From assembly GCA_902494085.1 (NCBI GenBank), contig CABURU010000006.1:1-64000 (forward strand): a stretch of 64,000 nt of DNA. Reading direction: 5' to 3'. The translations under genes were made by a program, and so were the position numbers. The notes below the pieces were generated by a model. That model was not told the origin of the DNA. It was given only the letters and a program-made list of their open reading frames with translations, and did no database searches. Positions 27,015-34,610 of this stretch are shown here, piece by piece (position 1 is the stretch's first letter; every line of letters starts with the position of its first letter). Source of the stretch: an uncultured Collinsella sp. Its GTDB lineage: Bacteria; Actinomycetota; Coriobacteriia; Coriobacteriales; Coriobacteriaceae.

Positions 27015-28085
27015 ATGTCCGACAATATGCAGCCTACCGGTGAAGTTTTGGATGACGAGGTCCTGGACGAGACTGAAGGTGCCGATTCGTTTGACGAGGT
27101 CGAGGAGTTCGACCCGTTTGAGGGTATGAGCGACGAGGAACTCGATGCCCTGTGCGACGAGGATGAGGGCCTCGCGGGCTTTGGAGGCGTGGAACCCGGT
27201 TTCCGCAGCGGCTTTGTGGCCCTGGTCGGTCGCCCCAACGCCGGCAAGTCCACGCTGCTCAACGCCTGTTACGGCAAGAAGGTCGCCATCACCTCTCCGG
27301 TGGCCCAGACGACCCGCCGCCGTATGCGTGCCGTCGTCAACCGCCCCGGTTATCAGCTGGTTTTTGTCGATACCCCGGGTATTCATAAGCCCAAGGATGG
27401 CTTAGGTTCCGAGCTCAACAAGAGCGCGTTGTTCGAACTGAACGATGTCGATGTCGTCGCGTTTCTGATCGACGCCACCAAACCCATCGGCAGGGGAGAC
27501 GCCTGGGTTGCCGAGCGCGTCAAGAACGCTCGTTCCAAAAAGGTCCTGGTGCTTACCAAGGCCGATGAGGCCGATCCCGCCCAGGTTATGGAGCAGCTCA
27601 AGGCCGCTCACGAGCTTATGGAATACGACGATGAGATCGTGACGTCGTCAGTCAAGAACTTCAACGTCGATGCGTTTATCGAGACCGTCGCTCACTTTTT
27701 GCCCGAGGGCCCGCGTTGGTTCCCCGAGGACATGGGCACCGACGCGTCCGACGAGACCCTCGTGGCTGAGTTTGTGCGCGAGAAGGTCCTGCGTCGCACC
27801 CGCGACGAGATCCCTCACTCCGTGGGCGTCATCTGTGACGCGCTCGAGCAGACTAAGAAGGTCCTGCGCGTGCACGCCACGATTTACGTCGAGCGCGAGG
27901 GGCAGAAGGGCATCATCATCGGCAAGGGCGGCGAGATGATCAAGCATATCGGCATCGATGCCCGTCGTGACCTTGAGCGCATCTTTGGCACTCAGGTCTT
28001 TTTGGAGCTCGACGTAAAGGTCAAGGCCGGCTGGCGCGATGACGAGGCGCAAATCCGCCGCTTTGGCTATAATGCCGAAGATTAA
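27015..28085 (+). CDS. era: GTPase Era
   Basis: Ribosome-assembly GTPase that binds the 3' end of 16S rRNA. G1 GRPNAGKST is at residues 72-80, DTPG and TKAD motifs follow, and a KH domain contains GIIIGKGGEMIKHIG. At 356 residues it is about 55 longer than usual, because residues 1-60 form a highly acidic Asp/Glu-rich extension before the G domain. The ATG at 27015 follows AAAGGGA, and the extension uses host-like codons, so I keep it. Confidence 0.95.
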   Translation: MSDNMQPTGEVLDDEVLDETEGADSFDEVEEFDPFEGMSDEELDALCDEDEGLAGFGGVEPGFRSGFVALVGRPNAGKSTLLNACYGKKVAITSPVAQTTRRRMRAVVNRPGYQLVFVDTPGIHKPKDGLGSELNKSALFELNDVDVVAFLIDATKPIGRGDAWVAERVKNARSKKVLVLTKADEADPAQVMEQLKAAHELMEYDDEIVTSSVKNFNVDAFIETVAHFLPEGPRWFPEDMGTDASDETLVAEFVREKVLRRTRDEIPHSVGVICDALEQTKKVLRVHATIYVEREGQKGIIIGKGGEMIKHIGIDARRDLERIFGTQVFLELDVKVKAGWRDDEAQIRRFGYNAED

Positions 28086-28097
28086 GCCTCGGCGTTC

Positions 28098-28847
28098 ATG
28101 GCAGGCTCTCGCACATATCGCACAAAGGTGCTCGTCCTCGACAAGACGAAGCTCAAGGAAACCGACCTGATCTTGACGATGCTCGATGAACGGGGACGGC
28201 AGGTGCGTGCCGTGGCTAAGGGCGCACGTAAGCCCGGCGGTCGCCTTGCGGCCCGCTGCGAGCTCTTCTGCACCGTTGATATGCTGTTGGCGCATGGTCG
28301 CTCGCTCGACGTGGTTTCTCAGGCGGAGCTTATGGAGGCGCCGCTCGGTGCCGCTCCTGACTACGAGACGACCTGTGCCGCCAGCGCGATTGCCGAGGTT
28401 GCGCATGTGTGCTCGTTCGAGGATGCCGAGGATCCATTTACCTTTGCCATCACGCAGCGGGCGCTCACGCTTATCGGCAGCGGGCTCGACTCGGCACATA
28501 TGGACCTGCTCGTGGCGGCTTTTGTCTTTAAGCTGCTGTCGCACGTTGGCTATCGACCCGATTTCTCGGCATGCGTCTCGTGCGGCGATCCCATGTTGTC
28601 GTATTTTTCGCCCCAGGCGGGTGGCCTCATGTGCGGCTCATGCGCGTCGAGCGTTCCGGGCGCCGAGTTGGTCTCAACCGGCGAGGTTGCATGGCTTCGC
28701 GCCCTCATGTCTATGACGTTCGATGCGCTCATGGCCGAGCGAATCGACCCGCATACGGCGGCGTTCTTGCTCGGGCTTTCGCATGATTGGGCCGCCACGC
28801 ACACCGATCAGCGGCTCCGTGCGATGGAATTCATGTTGGGTCGGTGA
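28098..28847 (+). CDS. recO: DNA repair protein RecO
   Basis: A 249-residue mediator that loads RecA onto SSB-coated DNA with RecR. The N-terminal OB fold (TKVLVLDKTKLKETDLILTM) and the zinc-binding cysteines (CVSCGD...CGSC) in the C-terminal half are visible. The era-recO order is conserved. Recombination partners recA and recX lie 14 kb downstream. Confidence 0.94.
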   Translation: MAGSRTYRTKVLVLDKTKLKETDLILTMLDERGRQVRAVAKGARKPGGRLAARCELFCTVDMLLAHGRSLDVVSQAELMEAPLGAAPDYETTCAASAIAEVAHVCSFEDAEDPFTFAITQRALTLIGSGLDSAHMDLLVAAFVFKLLSHVGYRPDFSACVSCGDPMLSYFSPQAGGLMCGSCASSVPGAELVSTGEVAWLRALMSMTFDALMAERIDPHTAAFLLGLSHDWAATHTDQRLRAMEFMLGR

Positions 28848-28871
28848 TGATGCGCAGGCGCGCGCCGCTTG

Positions 28872-28985
28872 TGGTAACATACCGACCTGTTGGTACCTCG
28901 ACCTTGGATGTTCGCTCCACCGGCGGCTTCCCAGTCCGAGGCGAATAGAGTCGCCCGCGGGCGACGCGAAACGAAAGGTGAAACA
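28872..28985 (+). promoter_or_regulatory. rpsO promoter and structured leader
   Basis: An extended -10 TGGTAACAT (28872-28880) precedes a leader of roughly 100 nt. The leader contains TTCGC (28911-28915) paired with GCGAA (28941-28945), then a perfect hairpin GTCGCCC/GGGCGAC (28950-28965) just ahead of the ribosome site. S15 is known to repress its own mRNA through leader structures that differ between phyla, so this is a candidate autoregulatory site. Confidence 0.45.
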
Positions 28986-29264
28986 ATGACTGTTTCCAAA
29001 GAGCGCAAGGCGGAGCTGACCGCCCAGTTCGGTAACTCCCCGGTCGATACCGGTAACCCCAAGGTTCAGGTCGCCATCCTGTCCGAGCGCATCAAGGAGC
29101 TGACCGAGCACATGAAGTCCCACCAGAAGGACTTCCACACCCGTCGTGGCCTGCTTATGCTCGTTGGCCGTCGTCGTCGTCTTCTCTCCTACATCAAGAA
29201 GAACGACATCGTCGAGTACCGTGAGCTCATCAAGGCTCTGGGCATCCGCGACAACATCCAGTAA
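28986..29264 (+). CDS. rpsO: Small ribosomal subunit protein uS15
   Basis: A 92-residue primary 16S-binding protein. The conserved core HTRRGLLMLVGRRRRLLSYI is present. The ATG at 28986 follows GAAAGGTG; a start at 28890 would add 32 leader-encoded residues foreign to S15. It is followed by a terminator and then pnp, the usual rpsO-pnp order. Confidence 0.96.
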   Translation: MTVSKERKAELTAQFGNSPVDTGNPKVQVAILSERIKELTEHMKSHQKDFHTRRGLLMLVGRRRRLLSYIKKNDIVEYRELIKALGIRDNIQ

Positions 29265-29280
29265 GGATTTGTACATGCTA

Positions 29281-29311
29281 AGAGCGTCCTGCGCAGCGGG
29301 GCGCTCTTTTT
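29281..29311 (+). terminator. Terminator or attenuator between rpsO and pnp
   Basis: AGAGCG and CGCTCT form a stem with further G-C pairs near the loop, followed by a T run. It lies 17 bases after the rpsO stop; in other bacteria read-through here feeds pnp. Confidence 0.75.
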
Positions 29312-29414
29312 GTGTAAGGGCGTGAACAATCACGCTCTGAAGCGTGGCGAGGGCAGGGGGCCCGCGTCACATGAGAAGCCCGCAGGCAAGGGGCCTGTGG
29401 GGTAAAGGAGAACA

Positions 29415-31661
29415 ATGACACTCGTATCCAAGACCTTTGAGCTGTACGGCAAGACCTACACCTTCGAGTCTGGCGAGCTTGCCAAGCAGGCCACCGGCGC
29501 TTGTCTGGTCAAGCAGGGCGACACCACGATGCTCGACACCGTGGTCGTCTCCAAGGAGCGCAAGAATTACGACTTCTTCCCGCTGACCGTCGACTTCAAC
29601 GAGAAGATGTACGCTGCCGGCCGTATCCCGGGTGGCTACCTCAAGCGCGAGGGCCGTCCCAGCGAGAAGGCCACGCTCACGGCTCGTATGATCGACCGTC
29701 CGATCCGCCCGAGCTTCCCGGACGGCTTCCGCAACGAGGTGCACATCGTCGCCACCTCGCTCGTCGCCGACCAGGTCAACCCCTTCGACGTCATCAACGT
29801 CATGGGCGCCTCTTTGGCTATGACGCTCGGCGGCGTGCCCTTCGAGGGTCCGCTTGCCTGCGTGCGCATCGGCCGCAACGTGGAGACCGGCGAGTTTATC
29901 GTCAACCCCACCTATGAGGAGCGCGAGAACTCCGACCTGGACCTGGAGCTGGGCGGCTCTGCCGACTTCATCTCGATGGTCGAGGCCGGCGCCGAGGAGA
30001 TCTCCGAGGACGACATGCTCGCCGCTATGAAGTTTGGTCAGGAGGCCCTCGCTGCCTTCTGCCAGGCCCAAGACGAGTTCGTTGCCGAGTGGGAGCAGGT
30101 CAACGGCGCTATCGTCAAGAAGGAGTACCCGCTCGACCAGCCCGTCGAGGAGGTCCAGGAGCGCATCTTCGCCCACTACGACGAGATGGCCGCTGCCCTG
30201 CGCGACGCCGACAAGCTTTCCCGTATCGGTAAGGTCGAGGCTCTGAAGGAGTCCATCCGCGCCGAGTTCACCGACGAGGAGCAGGCCGCCTGGGAGCGCG
30301 AGATCCCCGTGGCGCTCAAGAAGCTCGAGAAGAAGGCCATGCGTACCATGGTCGTCGAGACCGGCGAGCGCGTCGACGGCCGTGCCGCCGACGAGATCCG
30401 TCCCATCATGGTGAAGGACAACTACCTGCCGCTCGTTCACGGCTCCGGCCTGTTCCAGCGTGGTCAGACCCAGGTGCTCTCCGTCCTGTCGCTCGGTATG
30501 CTCAACGAGGGCCAGCGTCTGGATACCATCGAGCCCACCGAGGGCAAGCGCTATATGCACCACTACAACTTCCCGCCGTTCTGCACCGGCGAGACCGGCC
30601 GTATGGGCAGCCCCAAGCGCCGCGAGATCGGCCACGGCAACCTGGCCGAGCGCGCCCTGCTTCCTGTGCTCCCCGACGAGAACGAGTTCCCCTACGCCAT
30701 CCGCGTGGTCTCCGAGGTCATGGAGTCCAATGGCTCCTCTTCGATGGCTTCGACCTGCGGCTCCACGCTCGCCCTTATGGACGGTGGCGTGCCCATTAAG
30801 CGCCCGGTCTCCGGTATCGCCATGGGCCTGATCCAGGAGGAGGGCAAGACCGTGGTCCTGTCCGACATCCAGGGTCTCGAGGACTTCCTGGGCGACATGG
30901 ACTTTAAGGTCACTGGTACCACCGAGGGCATCACCGCCCTGCAGATGGACAACAAGGCCACCGGCCTCACCTTCGACATCCTGTCCCGCGCCCTGCAGCA
31001 GGCCAAGGAGGGTCGCGCCTTCATCCTGCAGAAGATGCTCGATGTGATCCCCGAGCCGCGTCATACCACGCGCAGCACCGCTCCGCGCATCGTCTCCATC
31101 CAGGTTCCGACCGATAAGATCCGCGACGTCATCGGTTCCGGCGGCAAGGTTATCCGCGGCATCCAGGACGAGACCGGCGCTTCGGTCGATATCCAGGAGG
31201 ACGGCACCGTCTTCGTCGGCGGTACCGGCGAGTCTGTCGATCAGGCTGTCGAGCGCATCAAGCTCATCATCAAGGTTCCCGAGCCGGGCGAGGAGTACAC
31301 CGGTCGCGTGGTCTCCATCCAGCCCTTCGGCGCCTTCGTGAACCTGCTGCCCGGTAAGGACGGCCTGCTGCACATCTCCCGCGTTGCCAAGGGCCGCGTG
31401 GAGAAGGTCGAGGACGTCCTCAACGTGGGCGACGAGGTCAAGGTCGTCGTCATCGAGGTCGACGATCGCGGCAAGATCTCGCTCGATCGTCTCGACAAGC
31501 CCGAGGCCCCGGCTCGCGCCGAGGGTGCCTCCGAGGGCGACGGCGAGCACTTCCAGCGCCGTGAGCGTCCGCGTCGCGAGCGCTCCGAGCGCAGCGACCG
31601 TCCGCGCCGTCCCGGCGACAACGGAGGCCGCAAGCCCCGCCGTCACCACGACGCCGAGTAA
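29415..31661 (+). CDS. pnp: Polyribonucleotide nucleotidyltransferase (PNPase)
   Basis: A 748-residue phosphorolytic 3'-5' exoribonuclease. It has two RNase PH domains joined by a helical region, the conserved GSSSMASTCGSTLALMDGG stretch, a KH domain (VIGSGGKVIRGI) and an S1 domain (YTGRVVSIQPFGAFVNL). The last 50 residues are an Arg-rich, acidic-alternating tail that may bind RNA or partner proteins. The ATG follows AAAGGAG. RNase J and RNase Y are encoded further on, so the main RNA decay enzymes are clustered here. Confidence 0.97.
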   Translation: MTLVSKTFELYGKTYTFESGELAKQATGACLVKQGDTTMLDTVVVSKERKNYDFFPLTVDFNEKMYAAGRIPGGYLKREGRPSEKATLTARMIDRPIRPSFPDGFRNEVHIVATSLVADQVNPFDVINVMGASLAMTLGGVPFEGPLACVRIGRNVETGEFIVNPTYEERENSDLDLELGGSADFISMVEAGAEEISEDDMLAAMKFGQEALAAFCQAQDEFVAEWEQVNGAIVKKEYPLDQPVEEVQERIFAHYDEMAAALRDADKLSRIGKVEALKESIRAEFTDEEQAAWEREIPVALKKLEKKAMRTMVVETGERVDGRAADEIRPIMVKDNYLPLVHGSGLFQRGQTQVLSVLSLGMLNEGQRLDTIEPTEGKRYMHHYNFPPFCTGETGRMGSPKRREIGHGNLAERALLPVLPDENEFPYAIRVVSEVMESNGSSSMASTCGSTLALMDGGVPIKRPVSGIAMGLIQEEGKTVVLSDIQGLEDFLGDMDFKVTGTTEGITALQMDNKATGLTFDILSRALQQAKEGRAFILQKMLDVIPEPRHTTRSTAPRIVSIQVPTDKIRDVIGSGGKVIRGIQDETGASVDIQEDGTVFVGGTGESVDQAVERIKLIIKVPEPGEEYTGRVVSIQPFGAFVNLLPGKDGLLHISRVAKGRVEKVEDVLNVGDEVKVVVIEVDDRGKISLDRLDKPEAPARAEGASEGDGEHFQRRERPRRERSERSDRPRRPGDNGGRKPRRHHDAE

Positions 31662-31684
31662 CAGCCGCACATAAGCAGCTCAAT

Positions 31685-31715
31685 AAGGGCGACTCCGGAC
31701 AGGGGTCGCCCTTTT
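31685..31715 (+). terminator. Terminator of pnp
   Basis: AAGGGCGAC pairs with GTCGCCCTT and is followed by a short T run (CTTTTG). Its 3' arm and T run are the beginning of palindrome A1. Confidence 0.8.
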
Positions 31716-31856
31716 GCTTGCGCCCGGGAGGGTCGCATATGAAGTTTCCTGCTCTACAGTCCTGCGCAAGACGGAAAGCACATTAAGTGCTTTCCTTTGC
31801 GTGCGGAACTCGCGATAAACTTCATATGCGTCCCTCCCGGGCGCAAGCAAAAGGGC
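31708..31856. repeat. Palindromic element A1 (long hairpin with conserved core)
   Basis: Arms 31708-31747 and 31817-31856 are 40-bp inverted repeats with one mismatch. They enclose a core holding a further hairpin (GGAAAGCAC with GTGCTTTCC on the opposite strand sense). The core, from GAAGTTT to AAACTTC (83 bp), is an 88% identical inverted copy of the core in element A2. The outer arms are unrelated to those of A2. No coding sequence is seen. Confidence 0.85.
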
Positions 31857-31941
31857 TGGTTAACGCTGTTGGTCGCTTGCTGGTCTTCTGTTCTTAGTTG
31901 ATATACTTTTTCGCATCTAACGCTTAGCCTAGGGGGTTGGC

Positions 31942-32562
31942 ATGACAAATAAGGTTGAATGGGACCGCATGATTGCCGGGGAGCTCTATAGCCCCTATCG
32001 GGTTAACGACCATTCGTTTAGTAGGGTGCATGCGGCTCAGAAGTTGTTTAATGAGTCGGAGTATTGGGCTGATTCGAGCGCCTTTGAGGAACTAAAGAAG
32101 TGTTTTCGCGTTGCTCCGGACGATATGGTCTTAACGGCTCCCGTATATTTTGATCACGGTGACAGGGTTTCGTTTGGTAACCATTTCTATGCGAATACCG
32201 GTTTGACGATTCTGGACGAAAATTACGTGACCTTTGGCGACAACGTCTTTCTAGGACCCCATGTGAGTATATTTACTGCTGGGCATCCAATTGTCGCCGA
32301 TGTGCGCAATCTAGACCTCGAGTATGCTAAGCCTGTCGTAATCGGCAACAACGTCTGGATGGGCGGCGGCGTGATTATCAATCCGGGCGTATCAATCGGA
32401 GACGATGTGGTCATAGCCTCAGGTTCAGTTGTTGTTAAAGACGTTCCAAGCCACGTCATCATCGGCGGCAATCCAGCTCATATCATTCGAGAGATTACCG
32501 ACAGCGATCGCAAGTTCTGGCAAGGCCAGCTGAATGCCTACAACGAGGCAATTGGATCATAG
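31942..32562 (+). CDS. Sugar O-acetyltransferase (maltose/nodulation acetyltransferase type)
   Basis: A 206-residue left-handed beta-helix acetyltransferase of the LacA/NodL/Maa type, with hexapeptide repeats (VTFGDNVFLGPHVSIF, VVIGNNVWMGGGVIINPGVSIG) and the probable catalytic histidine in FTAGHPI. It would transfer acetyl from acetyl-CoA to a sugar; the acceptor is unknown. It begins after GGGGG at an ATG, with TATACT at 31902 as a candidate -10. Base and codon use are more AT-rich than its neighbours, and it is bracketed by inverted elements A1 and A2, suggesting acquisition. Confidence 0.85.
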   Translation: MTNKVEWDRMIAGELYSPYRVNDHSFSRVHAAQKLFNESEYWADSSAFEELKKCFRVAPDDMVLTAPVYFDHGDRVSFGNHFYANTGLTILDENYVTFGDNVFLGPHVSIFTAGHPIVADVRNLDLEYAKPVVIGNNVWMGGGVIINPGVSIGDDVVIASGSVVVKDVPSHVIIGGNPAHIIREITDSDRKFWQGQLNAYNEAIGS

Positions 32563-32600
32563 CCTCGGCATTCCCGCAGATAAAACCTACTAAAACAAAC

Positions 32601-32760
32601 CTATCCCTTATTGGCAGGTTTCCCGTGGGGCGGGCACTGATGAAGTTTATCGCGAGTTCCGCACGAACAGGAGGCCACTTAATGTGGCCTCCGTCGTGAG
32701 CAGGACTGTAGAGCAGGAAACTTCATCCGTGCCCGCCCTCGCGGGAAACCGGCGGGATAG
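32601..32760. repeat. Palindromic element A2 (inverted partner of A1)
   Basis: Arms 32617-32648 and 32718-32750 are near-perfect inverted repeats, extended outward by CTATCCC/GGGATAG across a bulge. The core (32642-32724) matches the reverse complement of the A1 core at 73 of 83 positions, all differences being in the central stem. It occupies the space between the acetyltransferase gene and the RNase J leader. Confidence 0.85.
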
Positions 32761-32938
32761 ACGGGTCCAGATGGGGCTTTGATGCATGGGTGGTCTGTTG
32801 TTGTGCAAATGGGTATCATACTGTGGTTACTGCATCGACTACGTGATGCATGTTTGTACGTTCCCGGCGGTCGGTTTGCCAGAAGCGCCCCGCCGGTTGT
32901 TCCAGACCCGTTTCGAAGAAAGGAAACAACACTCACCT

Positions 32939-34609
32939 ATGGCAGCTAAAAAATCATCTCCCTTGAAGATCATCCCGCTCGGCGGCCTTGATGGCATCGG
33001 CAAGAACATGACGGTCTTCGAGTGCGGCGACGACATGGTGCTCGTCGACGCTGGTCTCATGTTCCCCGACGACTCCCAGCCCGGTATCGACCTGGTACTT
33101 CCCGACTACACCTACGTTCTGGAGAACGAGGAGAAGCTCCGCGGCATCGTCGTTACTCACGGTCACGAGGACCACACCGGTTCGCTTCCGTATCTGCTGC
33201 AGGATCTCAACAACAAGGTGCCCATCTTCTCGAGCAAGCTGACGCTCGGCTTTATCGAGGGCAAGCTTTCCGAGTTCCGCATTCGTGCACCCAAGTTTCG
33301 TGAGGTTAAGGGCGGCAGCCACGTCAATCTCGGTGGCATCTCGCTCGATTTCTTCTCGATGACGCACTCCATCCCGGGCGCTCTGGGCGTGTTCATCCGC
33401 ACCAATCAGGGCACCGTTATGCACACCGGCGACTTTAAGCTCGACCAGACGCCCATCGACGGCGTCACGCCCGACTATGCCGCTATCAGCCGCTTTGCCA
33501 AGCAGGGCATCGATCTGCTGCTGTCCGACTCCACCAACGCCACGGTCCCCGGTTTTACCAAGTCCGAGGCCGAGGTTGGCCCCAATCTGCTGCATGCCAT
33601 CAAGAATGCTCCGGGCCGTGTGTTCGTCGCGTCGTTCTCGAGCCACATCCATCGTCTGCAGCAGATTTGCGACGCCGCCCGCAAGTGCGGCCGCAAGGTC
33701 GTCGTGACCGGTCGTTCCATGCTCACCAACACCCGTGTGGCGCGCGAGCTGGGCTACCTCAACATCGATGATGCCGATATCATCGATGCCTTCGATATTG
33801 ACAACCTGCCTGACGACAAGATCGTCGTCATGTGCACCGGTTCGCAGGGCGAGCCGCTTTCAGCCCTTTCACGCATGGCCAACGGCGAGCACAAGACGCT
33901 CTCCATCCATGAGGGCGATACCGTCATCCTCTCGGCCACGCCGGTCCCCGGTAACGAGAAGGCCGTTCAGCAGGTCGTCAACAGCCTCGCCAAGCTTGGC
34001 TGTGACGTGTGGGATAAGAACCGCGCCCTCGTTCACGTCTCGGGTCACGGTAGCCAGGAGGAGCTCAAGCTCCTGATGGCCATGGCCAAGCCTACGTACT
34101 TTATGCCGGTCCACGGTGAGGCCGTGCATCTGCGCGCCCATGCTCAACTTGCACGCAAGATGGGTCTCAAGGAAGATCATATCTTTATCCTCGACAACGG
34201 TGACACGCTCGAGATGCGTGGCGGTATCGTCAAGCGCGGTACGCCCGTCGAGTCTGGCGTCGTCTACGTCGACGGACTGCGCATCGGCGATACCGACCCC
34301 ATCGTTCTACGCGATCGCCAGAAGCTTGCTAACGACGGTATGGTCACGGCTGTCGCTATCGTTTCGCTCAAGCACAAGAAGATCGAGGCCATCGAGTTCT
34401 CGGGCCGCGGCGTCTCCTTTGCTATCGACGACCAGTTCTCCGAGGACGCCTCGGCGTCCATCATGAAGACGATCGAGAAGGGCAAGTTCAGCTTTACGAG
34501 CAGCGGTTCCGATGCCATCCGCAAGGCCGTGCGCGACTCGCTCTCTAACTTTATCTGGAGCCGTACCCGCACTCGTCCGATGATCATCCCGGTCGTCATG
34601 GAGGTTTAG
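32939..34609 (+). CDS. rnj: Ribonuclease J
   Basis: A 556-residue metallo-beta-lactamase/beta-CASP nuclease with 5'-3' exo- and endonuclease activity on RNA. The zinc motif HGHEDHTGS is at residues 74-82, with later HTGDFK, SDSTNA and SGHGS motifs. The ATG at 32939 starts MAAKKSSPLKIIPLGG, the usual beginning; AAGGA lies rather far upstream (about 14 bases). A start at 32786 would run back towards A2 and is rejected. It is followed by ftsK, an arrangement seen in many actinobacteria and Firmicutes. Confidence 0.95.
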   Translation: MAAKKSSPLKIIPLGGLDGIGKNMTVFECGDDMVLVDAGLMFPDDSQPGIDLVLPDYTYVLENEEKLRGIVVTHGHEDHTGSLPYLLQDLNNKVPIFSSKLTLGFIEGKLSEFRIRAPKFREVKGGSHVNLGGISLDFFSMTHSIPGALGVFIRTNQGTVMHTGDFKLDQTPIDGVTPDYAAISRFAKQGIDLLLSDSTNATVPGFTKSEAEVGPNLLHAIKNAPGRVFVASFSSHIHRLQQICDAARKCGRKVVVTGRSMLTNTRVARELGYLNIDDADIIDAFDIDNLPDDKIVVMCTGSQGEPLSALSRMANGEHKTLSIHEGDTVILSATPVPGNEKAVQQVVNSLAKLGCDVWDKNRALVHVSGHGSQEELKLLMAMAKPTYFMPVHGEAVHLRAHAQLARKMGLKEDHIFILDNGDTLEMRGGIVKRGTPVESGVVYVDGLRIGDTDPIVLRDRQKLANDGMVTAVAIVSLKHKKIEAIEFSGRGVSFAIDDQFSEDASASIMKTIEKGKFSFTSSGSDAIRKAVRDSLSNFIWSRTRTRPMIIPVVMEV

Positions 34610-34610
34610 T

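Noticed and set aside
29367..31670. 767-codon open frame on the minus strand opposite pnp
   Set aside because: Antisense shadow of pnp with low-complexity Leu/Gly/Asp/Val composition and no domain.
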